DNA from: Pectobacterium aquaticum
GTDB lineage: Bacteria; Pseudomonadota; Gammaproteobacteria; Enterobacterales; Enterobacteriaceae
Assembly (NCBI RefSeq): GCF_003382565.3
Contig: NZ_CP086253.1
Span: forward strand, 1,798,001 to 1,862,000
Length of the DNA: 64,000 nucleotides
Direction: 5' to 3'
The translations under genes were made by a program, and so were the position numbers. Shown here piece by piece: positions 1 through 9,194 of the stretch; within the stretch, counting starts at the first letter, position 1, and each line of letters begins with the position of its first letter. The notes under the pieces are model-generated. The model was given only the letters and a program-made list of their open reading frames with translations, searched no databases and was not told where the DNA came from.

Positions 1-772
1 GTTGGTGATGACCGTCGCGCCGCTCATTGCGCCCATTGCTGGTGGCTGGCTGCTGCTGTGGTTTAGTTGGCATTCTATTTTCTGGACGATCTCTGGTGCG
101 GCTTTTCTGGCATCAGCGCTGATTTTCTTTTTTATTAAAGAAACCTTACCGCCCGCTAAGCGGCAGAAATTTCATCTGCGCACCACCATCGGGAATTTTG
201 CCATCCTGTTCCGCCATAAGCGGGTGTTCAGCTATATGGTGGCAAGCGGGCTTTCGTTTTGCGGCATGTTCTCCTTCCTGAGCGCCGGGCCGTTTGTGTA
301 TATCAATCTGTATGGCGTATCTCCTCAGAATTTTGGCTACTACTTTGCCCTGAACGTCGTCTTTCTCTTTGTGGTGACGCTGTTTAACAGCCGCAATGTA
401 CGACGGTTGGGCGCGCTGGCGATGTTCCGCGCAGGGCTGGTGATCCAGTTTGCGATGGGAATATGGCTGGTGATTGTCTGCCTGTTCGATCTCGGATTCT
501 TGCCGCTGGTGTTTGGCGTGGCACTGTTTGTCGGCTGTATTGCGATGGTGGCGTCGAATGCGATGGCGGTGATTCTCGATGATTTCCCGCATATGGCAGG
601 GACGGCCTCGTCGTTGGCTGGCACACTACGCTTCGGCCTGGGGGCGATTGTGGGGGGGATCCTCTCTCTGGCTTCATTCAACAGCGCCTGGCCGATGGTG
701 CTATCAATGGCAATCTGTTCGATAGGTGCCTTTCTGCTGTATCTGTACGCAACCCGTTCTCCCGCAGCCTGA
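1..772 (+). CDS. bcr: Bcr/CflA-family drug efflux transporter, 3' part
   Basis: The 5' end lies outside the window; about 256 C-terminal residues of the roughly 400 usual for the family are present. The visible part is very hydrophobic, with about seven to eight membrane helices, and reads like the second half of the major facilitator drug/proton antiporter Bcr, which exports bicyclomycin and sulfonamide-type compounds across the inner membrane. Context supports this: in E. coli bcr lies beside yejG and yejABEF, as here. A hairpin with a pyrimidine-rich tail follows the stop. The family call is firm; Bcr rather than a paralogue is inferred mainly from synteny. Confidence 0.88.
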   Translation, partial: LVMTVAPLIAPIAGGWLLLWFSWHSIFWTISGAAFLASALIFFFIKETLPPAKRQKFHLRTTIGNFAILFRHKRVFSYMVASGLSFCGMFSFLSAGPFVYINLYGVSPQNFGYYFALNVVFLFVVTLFNSRNVRRLGALAMFRAGLVIQFAMGIWLVIVCLFDLGFLPLVFGVALFVGCIAMVASNAMAVILDDFPHMAGTASSLAGTLRFGLGAIVGGILSLASFNSAWPMVLSMAICSIGAFLLYLYATRSPAA

Positions 773-1153
773 TTTTTCCTTCTTCTCAGATGCAGGAAAG
801 ATGTTCCTGCATCTGAGTCTGTTCTCTCTTATTCCTCATTTTCCTTCTTACGGCGATCCACATGCGTGGATTTTGTTTTATTAATGTAAAATATTTGACT
901 AAAAAGTGAATGAATGAGCTGAAAAGGGTTGAGATATTAAATGGAAAAGGTTAAATATAGCCAGAAAAGAAGAAAGATTCGTGATCAATTTGGCATTAAT
1001 AGTCCTTGCAATCAGTTCTGTTAACCACTATCGCGATATGAAAAAGCGAGTTTGTTGTTTTTTTGTTCATTAAAAGTGGCAAAAAATAGTGTGAACACGC
1101 TACTATGATAAATATGTTACTATTTTGTGAATTATTACCTGAGGAAAACAGTA
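773..1153. other. Intergenic region bcr-yejG
   Basis: This 380-bp stretch has the bcr terminator hairpin at its left end and is otherwise AT-rich. It must carry the yejG promoter, but no unambiguous -35/-10 pair stands out. No small ORF with a good ribosome site was seen. Confidence 0.6.
785..830 (+). terminator. Probable terminator of bcr
   Basis: A perfect 14-bp stem (CTCAGATGCAGGAA, 785-798) with a 5-nt loop pairs with 804-817 just after the bcr stop. The tail (TCTGTTCTCTCTT) is pyrimidine-rich but not a clean U tract, so termination is likely rather than certain. Confidence 0.65.
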
Positions 1154-1498
1154 GTGGACAGTTTCCAACTTTCGGTAGTTCATCGTTTGCCGCAAAGTTA
1201 TCGCTGGTTATCGGGTTTTGCAGGTATCAATGTTGAACCGATTCCGCTGAGCGGCAGAGAAGAAGACAACAACCTGATTGGCCTCAAACTGTTGAGCCAC
1301 GATGGCGATATCGCATGGAACATCATGCGCCAACTGAATCAATCCCTGTCTGAAATACAGGTTGAATGCGCCGTTCTGGAATGGGAAGGCGAGCCGTGTC
1401 TGTTTTTGCATCGTAATGATGAAAGCACAGCAATGTGCCGTCTGAAGAATGTCGGTGTCGCTATCGCTGAGTCCGTATCGGCACAATATCCCTTTTAA
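1154..1498 (+). CDS. yejG: YejG family protein
   Basis: This small soluble protein of 114 residues matches E. coli YejG (also 114) throughout, including the conserved stretches SVVHRLPQSYRW and EGEPCLF. Its function is not established in the family. I chose the GTG at 1154 rather than the upstream GTG at 1127, because it gives exactly the family length and has GAGG nine bases upstream (1141-1144). It stands convergent to yejF, and a strong hairpin separates the two stops. The position between bcr and yejABEF is as in E. coli. Confidence 0.9.
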   Translation: MDSFQLSVVHRLPQSYRWLSGFAGINVEPIPLSGREEDNNLIGLKLLSHDGDIAWNIMRQLNQSLSEIQVECAVLEWEGEPCLFLHRNDESTAMCRLKNVGVAIAESVSAQYPF

Positions 1499-1541
1499 AC
1501 CGCAGCGCCAGCAGAGTGGCGCTGCGGTATTCTCTCATTTT
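1499..1541 (+). terminator. Terminator between convergent yejG and yejF
   Basis: A 12-bp perfect stem (ACCGCAGCGCCA, 1499-1510) with a 6-nt loop and complement at 1517-1528 starts right after the yejG stop. The plus-strand tail ATTCTCTCATTTT suits yejG; the minus-strand tail begins TT then A-rich, so use in both directions is possible but weaker for yejF. Confidence 0.75.
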
Positions 1542-3156
1542 ATGCCGACTGCGTTTCTGCCGTGTAGGATGAGAACTGTAGCAGTTCCCGTGTGTAATGT
1601 TCGGCAGGGTGCGCGAATACCTGTTTGCATTCTCCCTGTTCGACCACTTCGCCTTGCCGCAACACAATAACCTGATGGCACAGAGAACGGATAACCTGTA
1701 AGTCATGGCTGATAAACAGGTAGGCGATTTTGTGCTTTTCCTGTAATGATTTCAGCAGCGCCAGAATTTGCGCCTGAACCGTTCTGTCCAGCGACGACGT
1801 GGGCTCATCGAGGATCAGTAGCTCGGGTTGCAGTATCAGCGCACGAGCGATAGCAATACGCTGGCGTTGGCCGCCGGAAAACTCGGAGGGATAGCGGTAG
1901 CGGGTCGTGGGATCCAGCCCGACTTCCTGCATTGCCTCAATCACGCGCTGGTCGAGTACCTCTTTGCTCAACTTATGATGGACGGTCAATCCCTCCGCAA
2001 TAATTTGCTCCACATTCAGCCGCGGGTTCAGTGCGGAATTTGGATCCTGAAAGACAACCTGGATCCGGTGGCGGAAAGGCAGCATTTGCTTACGGGTTAG
2101 CCCTTGCAAGGGCTGGCCGTCGAACCAGATATCGCCGCGTGATTGAATCAGGCGCAGCAACGCTAATCCGGTCGTACTTTTTCCTGAGCCGGATTCTCCC
2201 ACTAGCCCCAGACTTTCGCCGCGTCGCAAGGTGAAGTTGATATTATTCACTACCTGCTTTTCGTCAACGGTACGGCGCAAAAGGCCACGTTTGATGGGAA
2301 ACGAAACGTGCAGTTTTTCGACCCGCAAAAGGGGTTCGCCGTCATCTGTTACCGGAAGCGGCTCGCCCGACGGTTCGGCATCCAGCAACTGGCGCGTGTA
2401 AGGGTGCTGCGGTGCGCTGAAAAGCTGCTGACAGCTATTGTGTTCCACGGCCAGACCGGATTTCATGACCGATACGTTATCTGCCAACTGACGGACAATA
2501 TTCAGGTTGTGGGTGATGAACAGTAAACTCATCCCCAGTTCCTGCTTCAGCTCGTTCAGCAATTTCAATATTTGCGCCTGAACGGTCACGTCCAATGCCG
2601 TTGTGGGTTCATCGGCAATCAGCAAATCTGGCTGTGTCAGCAGCGCCATCGCAATCATGACACGTTGGCGTTCCCCGCCGGAAAGCTGGTGCGGAAAATC
2701 ATTCAATCGGCTTTTAGCCTGCCGAATACCCACGCGATCCAGACAGGTGATGACTTCGCTGCGGGCGGCTTCGGTGCGCATGCCACGGTGGAGCGAAAGC
2801 ACTTCAATCAGCTGTTTCTCGATGCTTTGCAAAGGGTTAAGCGACACCATCGGTTCCTGAAAGATCATCGCGATCCGATTGCCACGTATCTGACGCAGTG
2901 TTTTTTCATCAGCATGCAGCAGCGACTGCCCTGCGAAGCGAATATCCCCTTGCGGATAAACCACGGGCGGGGAGGGGAGCAAACGCAACACCGACAGTGC
3001 GGTGACGCTTTTCCCCGAACCTGATTCACCGACCAGCGCCAGCGTCTCACCCGCGTTTACCGTCAGTGAAAGCTGGTCGACAACGCGCTGTTCCTGATCG
3101 CCTTTGCGGAAGGCAATGCTGAGATTATCTATCTGCAATAAAGGTGAACTGGACAT
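1540..3156 (-). CDS. yejF: Peptide ABC importer, fused dual ATPase subunit YejF
   Basis: This 538-residue protein contains two complete ABC ATPase domains in tandem. Each has a Walker A (GESGSGKSV, GESGSGKST) and a signature motif (LSGGERQR, FSGGQRQR) followed by a Walker B ending in DEPT. It powers the YejABEF importer for oligopeptides, known in E. coli to admit the antibiotic microcin C. The start at 3156 is chosen because it lies one base after the yejE stop and gives MSSSPLL, close to the E. coli start; a longer frame from 3180 would overlap yejE. It is the last gene of the minus-strand operon yejA-yejB-yejE-yejF. Confidence 0.95.
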   Translation of the reverse strand: MSSSPLLQIDNLSIAFRKGDQEQRVVDQLSLTVNAGETLALVGESGSGKSVTALSVLRLLPSPPVVYPQGDIRFAGQSLLHADEKTLRQIRGNRIAMIFQEPMVSLNPLQSIEKQLIEVLSLHRGMRTEAARSEVITCLDRVGIRQAKSRLNDFPHQLSGGERQRVMIAMALLTQPDLLIADEPTTALDVTVQAQILKLLNELKQELGMSLLFITHNLNIVRQLADNVSVMKSGLAVEHNSCQQLFSAPQHPYTRQLLDAEPSGEPLPVTDDGEPLLRVEKLHVSFPIKRGLLRRTVDEKQVVNNINFTLRRGESLGLVGESGSGKSTTGLALLRLIQSRGDIWFDGQPLQGLTRKQMLPFRHRIQVVFQDPNSALNPRLNVEQIIAEGLTVHHKLSKEVLDQRVIEAMQEVGLDPTTRYRYPSEFSGGQRQRIAIARALILQPELLILDEPTSSLDRTVQAQILALLKSLQEKHKIAYLFISHDLQVIRSLCHQVIVLRQGEVVEQGECKQVFAHPAEHYTRELLQFSSYTAETQSA

Positions 3157-3157
3157 A

Positions 3158-4183
3158 TTAATGCGCCTTGCTGGGGTCAAAGGCGTCGCGTACCGCCTCG
3201 CCGATAAAAATGAGTAAGGAAAGTACGATGGAAAGCACCATAAACACGGTAATGCCCAGCCACGGTGCCTGAAGGTTATTTTTCCCTTCCAGCAATAAGG
3301 TGCCTAATGATGGCGAGCCCATCGGCAGACCAAAGCCGAGAAAATCCAGCGATGTCAGTGTGGTAATCGAGCCGCAGAGAATAAAGGGCAGGTAGGTCAG
3401 CGTAGCGACCATCGCGTTTGGCAGCATGCAGCGGAACATAATGGCACGGTCGCTGACGCCCATCGCCTGCGCCGCACGAATATAGTCAAAATTTCGGGTA
3501 CGCAGAAATTCCGCCCGTACCACGCCAACCAGACTCATCCAGCCGAAAAGCACGGTAATACCCAATAGCCACCAGAAATCCGGCTGAATCACGCTGGACA
3601 GCAAGATAATCAGAAATAGCGTCGGCATGCCGGACCAGACTTCGATAAAGCGTTGCCCCCATAGGTCGAAACGTCCGCCGTAATAGCCCTGTGTCGCACC
3701 GACAGCGATACCAATCACGCTGGACAGGATCGTGAGCGCCAGACCGAACAGCAGCGAGATACGGAAGCCATACATTACCTGGGCGACCACGTCTTTCCCC
3801 TGACTGTCTGTGCCCAGCCAGTTCTGCCAGTTTGGTGCAGAGGGGAAGGACGCTGTCGTGGCGTAGTTTATGGTGTCGTAGCTGTAGTGAATCAGCGGCC
3901 AAATAGCCCAGCCGTGGCTGCTGATACGCTCGGCGATATAAGGATCGCGGAAGTCAGCGGTGGTATCCAACTGTCCGCCGAACGTCCGCTCGCTGTGGTC
4001 GACAAGCACTGGCGTATAGAACTGGCCGTCATACTTCACCAGCAGCGGTTTGTCATTGGCGATCAGTTCGGAAAACAGGCTGACGATAAACAGCACCATG
4101 AAAATCCACAGCGACCAGTAACCGCGACGATTACTTTTAAAACGCGCCCAGCGCGCCTGATTAATCGGGCTTAAGCGGCTCAT
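3158..4183 (-). CDS. yejE: Peptide ABC importer permease YejE
   Basis: This 341-residue inner-membrane permease is the same length as E. coli YejE. It has an N-terminal membrane helix, a periplasmic insert, and a C-terminal binding-protein-dependent permease domain with the EAA-type loop (around QAMGVSDRAIMFRCMLPNA). With YejB it forms the membrane channel of the YejABEF peptide importer. Its start overlaps the yejB stop by four bases (ATGA), which indicates translational coupling, and its stop is one base from the yejF start. Confidence 0.95.
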   Translation of the reverse strand: MSRLSPINQARWARFKSNRRGYWSLWIFMVLFIVSLFSELIANDKPLLVKYDGQFYTPVLVDHSERTFGGQLDTTADFRDPYIAERISSHGWAIWPLIHYSYDTINYATTASFPSAPNWQNWLGTDSQGKDVVAQVMYGFRISLLFGLALTILSSVIGIAVGATQGYYGGRFDLWGQRFIEVWSGMPTLFLIILLSSVIQPDFWWLLGITVLFGWMSLVGVVRAEFLRTRNFDYIRAAQAMGVSDRAIMFRCMLPNAMVATLTYLPFILCGSITTLTSLDFLGFGLPMGSPSLGTLLLEGKNNLQAPWLGITVFMVLSIVLSLLIFIGEAVRDAFDPSKAH

Positions 4184-5277
4184 TGGCGTCCCTCAAAATC
4201 GATACGCGGATCCACCAGCGTATAGGTTATGTCACTGACGATATTTAGCAATAAGCCGATCAGCGTGAAGATATACAGCGTGCCGAACATGACAGGATAG
4301 TCACGTTGCAGTGTGGCGTCATAGCCCAATAGACCGAGCCCGTTGAGCGAGAACATCACCTCAATCAGTAGTGAGCCGGTGAAAAACATACTGATAAACG
4401 TGGCGGGGAAGCCGGCAATTACCAGCAGCATGGCATTGCGGAACACGTGGCGGTAGAGAATGCTCTTTTCATCCAGCCCTTTAGCGCGCGCAGTAACCAC
4501 GTATTGCTTACGAATCTCATCCATAAAGGAGTTTTTGGTGAGCATGGTTAAGGTGGCGAAACCGCCAATGACGGAAGCCAGAACCGGTAGCACGATATGC
4601 CACAAGTAATCGGTAATCTTGCTGTACCACGGCAGGGTATCAAAATTGCTGGAAACCAGCCCTCGAAGCGGGAACCAGTCCAGATAACTGCCGCCTGCGA
4701 ACAGCACAATCAAAATGATCGCAAACAAAAACGCCGGAATGGCATAGCCGATAATGATTAACGTGCTGCTCCAGGTATCGAACGGTGTGCCGTTCTTCAC
4801 GGCTTTTTTGATGCCAAGCGGAATGGAGATCAGGTAGACGATCAGCGTACTCCACAGCCCCAGCGTGATCGAAACCGGCATGCTCTCCTTAATGAGTTGC
4901 ATCACCGAAGAGCCACGGAACAGGCTGTCGCCGAAGTCAAAACGCACGTAATCCCACAGCAGGGTAAAGTAGCGCTCATGGATCGGTTTATCGAAGCCAT
5001 AGCGTTTGGTGATTTCTTCGATGACTTCCGGGTCGAGGCCGCGTGAACCGCGATAAGCGTTCTCGATATTCGGTGCGCCGCTGGTGCCCGCCCGTGCCAT
5101 ACCGGCATCCATTCCGCTATTGGCGGTATAACCGCTGCCGTGCCCCATTTCAATTGCCGCAATGGCCTGATCCACCGGGCCGCCGGGGGCAATTTGTACA
5201 ATGAAGAAATTAATTGTGATGATTGCCCACAGGGTTGGAATAACCAGCAAGAGGCGGCGTAACAGATACGTTCCCAT
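4180..5277 (-). CDS. yejB: Peptide ABC importer permease YejB
   Basis: This 365-residue permease (E. coli 364) has about six membrane helices, the first at residues 7-30. A long polar insert follows helix 1 (roughly residues 35-95), typical of YejB/OppB-like subunits, and an EAA loop is seen around RAKGLDEKSILYRHVFRNA. It is the second membrane subunit of the peptide importer. It starts nine bases after the yejA stop and overlaps yejE by four bases, so the genes form one transcription unit. Confidence 0.95.
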   Translation of the reverse strand: MGTYLLRRLLLVIPTLWAIITINFFIVQIAPGGPVDQAIAAIEMGHGSGYTANSGMDAGMARAGTSGAPNIENAYRGSRGLDPEVIEEITKRYGFDKPIHERYFTLLWDYVRFDFGDSLFRGSSVMQLIKESMPVSITLGLWSTLIVYLISIPLGIKKAVKNGTPFDTWSSTLIIIGYAIPAFLFAIILIVLFAGGSYLDWFPLRGLVSSNFDTLPWYSKITDYLWHIVLPVLASVIGGFATLTMLTKNSFMDEIRKQYVVTARAKGLDEKSILYRHVFRNAMLLVIAGFPATFISMFFTGSLLIEVMFSLNGLGLLGYDATLQRDYPVMFGTLYIFTLIGLLLNIVSDITYTLVDPRIDFEGRQ

Positions 5278-5286
5278 TTTTATTCC

Positions 5287-7095
5287 TTAACGTCGCTCTG
5301 CGGGCAGCGTGGCCGCCTGTTTGGTATCGAACCACCAGCCATCAAAACCAAGCGAATAGGCTGGGCGTACAGCAGGCATGGCAAACTTGTTCCAATAGGC
5401 GAAACGATCATGATTGGAATACCACATCGGAATCATAAGCTGATTCCAGGTCAATACCCTGTCCAGCGCGTGGCCTAATGACAGCAACGGAACTTTCTGC
5501 CCCTGATGCTTAACGATTTCCGCGATGAGCGAATCAATCGCGGGATCGCTGACGCCGGAAGTATTGTAGGTTGAGTCGATATACTGCGAGCTCCAGCGCA
5601 TTTGCAGACTGTCATCGGGGTAGATGAACGCAGGGTACACCGTTGCCGTCATATCTAAATCGCGCTTGCGCAGGCGGCTGTTGAACTGCGTGCTGTCGAT
5701 ATTACGCACGTTCATGGTGATACCGAGTTTTTTCAGGCTCTGTTGAAAAGGCAGGACATACTGCGAGTTGCCAGCGCTTGGCAGCAGCAATTCAAACGTA
5801 AATGGCTGTCCGGTTTTGCGATTGACCAGCTTTTGATCTTTCAATTCCCAACCGGCTTCTTCCAGCAGTTTGAGTGCCTTAAGCCAGTTTTGTCGATCAT
5901 AGCCGCTGCCGTCGGAAGAGGGCGGTTGATAGCTGGGGCCAAAGACCTCGGCGGGTATCTTGTCTTTCAGCGGCGTCAGCCAGGCCAATTCTTCTGCGCT
6001 GGGTTCGCCTTTAGCGGCATACTCGGTGTTTTGGAAATAGCTGTTGGTACGCTGATAGGCGTTGTAATACAGCGCCTTGTTCATCCAGTTAAAGTCAAAT
6101 GCCAGCGCTAGCGCTTGACGCACGCGTCGATCCTGAAACAGTGGGCGTTGGGTATTGAATACCAGCCAGCGCGTAGACTGAGCGGATTGATTGATCTGAT
6201 CTTGTTTGATGATGTAGCCGCGTGCAAAGTTGCCGCCCTGATATTGGGTCGCCCAGTTTTTTGGCGAACCTTCCTCACGCAGGTCGAAAGCGCCGGCTTT
6301 AAAAGCCTCCAGCGCAACGCTGTCATCCATATAGTAGTCGTAACGGATTTTATCGAAATTGTACTGGCCTTTATTGACTGGTAGATCGGTACCCCAATAG
6401 TCTTTCACGCGAGAGTAGGTGACATATTGTCCGGTACGATAGGCGGTGATGCGGTAAGGCCCGCTGGCAGGGGGCGGATACGATAGCGGTTCGTTGAATT
6501 TATGATTCTTCCAGAATTTCTCCGGCATGATGGGCAATGTCAGCAGGCTGAACATGCGATTTTTGTCGGATACGGGAAAATCGAAGCGTATGGTCAGCGG
6601 TGCAACGGCCTTGGCGGTGATATCTTTAAAATAGATGCGGAACTGCGGTACGCCCTGCGTCATAAACATATTGTAGGTGAACGCGACGTCAGCGGCGGTG
6701 ATTGGTGAGCCGTCATGAAAGCGGGCCTTGGGATTCATCTCGATTTCAATCCAGCGAAAATCCGCCGAATGGCGCGTCGTTAGGGCGACCAGCGGATAAT
6801 AACTGCCGGGCTCGTCATCAGAGGAGACAAAGAGCGAATCATAGAGCCTTTCAGTTCGTGCCGCTGCCACGCCACGTAGCGCGTAACGGTTGAAGTTGTC
6901 AAAGGTCCCTAGTGCGCTGAGGGTGATGCTGCCGCCTTTGGGCGCATTAGGGTTGACATAATCAAAATGGCTGAAGTTCTCGGCATATTTGGGTTCACCC
7001 AACAGTGCAAAGCTGGTGCTGTTTTCAATCGTTTCGGCATGCGCCCCAAAATGGGCCGTGCAAAGCAATACGGCAGCGATAACGCGTTTTAACAT
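5287..7095 (-). CDS. yejA: Periplasmic peptide-binding protein YejA
   Basis: This 602-residue secreted protein (E. coli about 604) starts with a signal peptide: basic MLKR, a hydrophobic core, and a likely cleavage after AHA near residue 20. The rest is an SBP family 5 (OppA/DppA-like) solute-binding protein, with the family hallmark GGSITLSALGTFDNFN near residues 55-70. It captures oligopeptides and microcin C in the periplasm for YejBEF. It is first in the minus-strand operon; the ATG is preceded by AGGAG at a suitable distance (GCAGGAGATTACC upstream). Confidence 0.95.
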   Translation of the reverse strand: MLKRVIAAVLLCTAHFGAHAETIENSTSFALLGEPKYAENFSHFDYVNPNAPKGGSITLSALGTFDNFNRYALRGVAAARTERLYDSLFVSSDDEPGSYYPLVALTTRHSADFRWIEIEMNPKARFHDGSPITAADVAFTYNMFMTQGVPQFRIYFKDITAKAVAPLTIRFDFPVSDKNRMFSLLTLPIMPEKFWKNHKFNEPLSYPPPASGPYRITAYRTGQYVTYSRVKDYWGTDLPVNKGQYNFDKIRYDYYMDDSVALEAFKAGAFDLREEGSPKNWATQYQGGNFARGYIIKQDQINQSAQSTRWLVFNTQRPLFQDRRVRQALALAFDFNWMNKALYYNAYQRTNSYFQNTEYAAKGEPSAEELAWLTPLKDKIPAEVFGPSYQPPSSDGSGYDRQNWLKALKLLEEAGWELKDQKLVNRKTGQPFTFELLLPSAGNSQYVLPFQQSLKKLGITMNVRNIDSTQFNSRLRKRDLDMTATVYPAFIYPDDSLQMRWSSQYIDSTYNTSGVSDPAIDSLIAEIVKHQGQKVPLLSLGHALDRVLTWNQLMIPMWYSNHDRFAYWNKFAMPAVRPAYSLGFDGWWFDTKQAATLPAERR

Positions 7096-7426
7096 CTGAC
7101 GGTAATCTCCTGCGAATGGACGTTATCTGGCTAGGCATCGTCTGATGTAGACACGCCATATCGTAACGTCAACAATGCCGATTTCCTCGGCATAAAGTTC
7201 TTGAAATAATTAACATTCCCATCGGGAAGCTGAACGTTTTCTTTTTATCATGAAATCAGGTGATAAACCTACCTTAATCACGGTCTGTTAATGTTTCAGG
7301 TTGTTGAGTCAGTCATATTTTGCGCAGTGTGCCGCAGAAGGGGAGGGGGGAGAGGTATTCGGGTGAAAGCAGGCATAAAAACGTAGGGAACATTTTTCAA
7401 CGTTGCATAGCAACGGCCCGCAGGGT

Positions 7427-7446
7427 GATGGACAAGGATGTCCATC
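7427..7446. repeat. Perfect 8-bp hairpin abutting mepS terminator
   Basis: GATGGACA (7427-7434) and TGTCCATC (7439-7446) flank a 4-nt AGGA loop. There is no U tract on either side in the right place, so it is not itself a terminator. It directly adjoins the A-run of the mepS terminator, so an mepS read-through transcript would carry both. Confidence 0.5.
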
Positions 7447-7481
7447 ATAAAAAAACGCCGCTTGTGGTCATAAGCGGCGTT
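7447..7481 (-). terminator. Rho-independent terminator of mepS
   Basis: On the minus strand AACGCCGCTT (7481-7472) pairs with AAGCGGCGTT (7463-7454), followed by a run of T (7454-7448). Stem, short loop and U tract are textbook, about 70 bases after the mepS stop. Confidence 0.9.
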
Positions 7482-7550
7482 GATGTCGTCTGGTTTCGTT
7501 GGCTAACAGCAAAATTCTTTCACTAACACATAGCAAGGGAGCAATATTGT

Positions 7551-8132
7551 TTAGCTGGTTTTTCTTTTACTCAGGACACGACGTCCTTCCTGATAGCGCT
7601 TATCCCAGTAGTCTTCTGTCATGTTGGAGATAATGACGCCGCTGCTGGTTGATGCGTGGACAAATTGATCGTTACCGAGATAAATGCCAACGTGGCGACC
7701 GGTTGAACCTGCACGGAACAGAACAAGATCGCCGACGCGCAGTTTGCTGCGCTGAATTTGCTGGCCCATCTCTTGTTGTTCATAGGTTGAACGCGGTAAA
7801 TCCATACCAAACTGTTCGCGGAACGTGCGCTGAACGAAAGCTGAGCAGTCAATGCCACGTCGACTATCACCGCCTAAACGGTAACGAACACCTTTCCAAC
7901 TGGCATATTGGGTAAGTAACTTGGACTTGATATCCACGTTACGAACTAGTGCTTCAAATTCATCCTGAGAGGCTTGCAGTAAAAGACCATCTTTGTCATT
8001 AACTGCATGCATATCAGTTTGAGCTTTATTGTTGTATGCACTATTACTTCCACATGCGGAGAGCATCATTGCTACCGCAACGGCAGGCACTGCCCGCCAG
8101 ATATATCTCAGAATCGGTTGAGATTTGACCAT
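7551..8132 (-). CDS. mepS: Murein DD-endopeptidase MepS (Spr), NlpC/P60 lipoprotein
   Basis: This 193-residue outer-membrane lipoprotein cleaves D-Ala-mDAP cross-links in peptidoglycan, which allows wall growth; it is degraded by NlpI/Prc in E. coli. A signal peptide ends in the lipobox LSAC, with Cys27 as the lipidated residue. The C-terminal NlpC/P60 domain shows the catalytic Cys (GIDCSAF, Cys96) and His (GRHVGIYLG). The sequence follows E. coli Spr from the first residue (MVKSQPILRY). Neighbours lpxT and the yej operon keep it within the conserved yei/yej block. A strong terminator follows. Confidence 0.96.
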   Translation of the reverse strand: MVKSQPILRYIWRAVPAVAVAMMLSACGSNSAYNNKAQTDMHAVNDKDGLLLQASQDEFEALVRNVDIKSKLLTQYASWKGVRYRLGGDSRRGIDCSAFVQRTFREQFGMDLPRSTYEQQEMGQQIQRSKLRVGDLVLFRAGSTGRHVGIYLGNDQFVHASTSSGVIISNMTEDYWDKRYQEGRRVLSKRKTS

Positions 8133-8455
8133 TGTTGTTATGTTCCCTTGCTGTCCTTAACGATAATCATCGCTATGTAGTATCCCCATTTCACTGGGGG
8201 ATAAATGCCAAACGAAAACGAGACTCAGACTAAATCAGAGTTTCTTCGTAGCCAAACACTCATCGGCGAAAGTGTGCCGGAATGCACATTATTTCTCTTG
8301 CCGCAGGGCGTTCAGTGTGTGCTAAAGAAGTAAACCCGAACGAGACTACCGTAACAGCAGCAGGATTGCGAGAAGTTTTAACCATTTTATTTATAAGATT
8401 TAATGATGTATTCAGCTAAAAAATGTCGATGTAAAAAATCTGAAATTATAGGGGT
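8133..8455. other. Intergenic region mepS-lpxT
   Basis: This 323-bp stretch lies upstream of mepS (minus strand) and downstream of lpxT (also minus). It should contain the mepS promoter and leader and the lpxT 3' end. I see no strong terminator, no convincing promoter boxes and no ORF. Confidence 0.5.
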
Positions 8456-9157
8456 TTATACTGTCGATTTTTTAGGTAATAGCCGATTTAACAGGGTAAT
8501 AGCGGCATCGCTCGCTGGCGTTAATAACCACCAACTCAATCCGACTAGAACAATCGAGAGCGAGCCGACTGCAATATCGGTAAACCAATGTGCACCAATC
8601 ATGATGCGAGGCAATGAGAAAATCACCAAGATGGTCAGGCCGATAGCGAAAGCGGTACGGGTAAAATAGCGCAGCATAAAAGCCGCAAAGATCATCAACA
8701 TCATGCCGTGGTCGCCGGGGAAGCTATCCGATGACGCATCTTTGGTCGGAATACCGGTTAAGTCTGAAACGCGGTTGACGTCACTAAAATAGAGCGTTGG
8801 GCTGGCGTGTTGCACCGGTAATAAATGTCCAGCCTGATTCAGCACGACAGCTGTTAACAGCATGATAAAACCGATAATCAATAAACGGCGACGCTCTGTG
8901 GGCGTGGCTTGCAGATAAAATGACAAATACAGCAATCCCATTGCCATGAGTGCACAAGCGTCAAAGGCGCGGTTATTGGTAACCGCGACCAGATGTAGAA
9001 ACGCTGGACTATCGACCAAAAGATGGTTGAAATAGAAAAAGATATGGCTGTCGAGCGTGAACCAAAAGCCATGATTTTCCGGTAGATACCAGGATAAAAA
9101 CAGGCCGATGCCCAACACATTGAGCGCTAAAATAGAACAAGAACGGGCAAATAACAT
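8456..9157 (-). CDS. lpxT: Lipid A 1-diphosphate synthase LpxT (YeiU), PAP2 family
   Basis: This 233-residue inner-membrane protein has about six helices and PAP2 phosphatase motifs: SFPGDHGMM (motif 2, with its His) and LPRIMIGAHWFTDI (motif 3, with Arg and His). LpxT moves the distal phosphate of undecaprenyl diphosphate to the 1-position of lipid A on the periplasmic face, recycling the carrier lipid and raising lipid A charge. The gene order mepS-lpxT-yeiR-yeiP matches E. coli. Assignment beyond the PAP2 family rests on synteny and overall similarity. Confidence 0.9.
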   Translation of the reverse strand: MLFARSCSILALNVLGIGLFLSWYLPENHGFWFTLDSHIFFYFNHLLVDSPAFLHLVAVTNNRAFDACALMAMGLLYLSFYLQATPTERRRLLIIGFIMLLTAVVLNQAGHLLPVQHASPTLYFSDVNRVSDLTGIPTKDASSDSFPGDHGMMLMIFAAFMLRYFTRTAFAIGLTILVIFSLPRIMIGAHWFTDIAVGSLSIVLVGLSWWLLTPASDAAITLLNRLLPKKSTV

Positions 9158-9194
9158 AAGGCAAACTATCCAAACAAAGACGAAAAAATCCAGT

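Larger units (their letters stand above)
7096..7550. other. Intergenic region yejA-mepS
   Basis: This 455-bp stretch holds the yejA promoter region on the right of yejA (not resolvable to precise boxes), a perfect GATGGACA-AGGA-TGTCCATC hairpin at 7427-7446, and the mepS terminator at 7447-7481. A G-rich run (GGGGAGGGGGGAGAGG) lies near 7339-7354. No credible ORF is seen. Confidence 0.6.

Noticed and set aside
7427..7446. GATGGACA hairpin as a terminator
   Set aside because: No U tract on the correct side; a proper terminator for mepS lies directly beside it.
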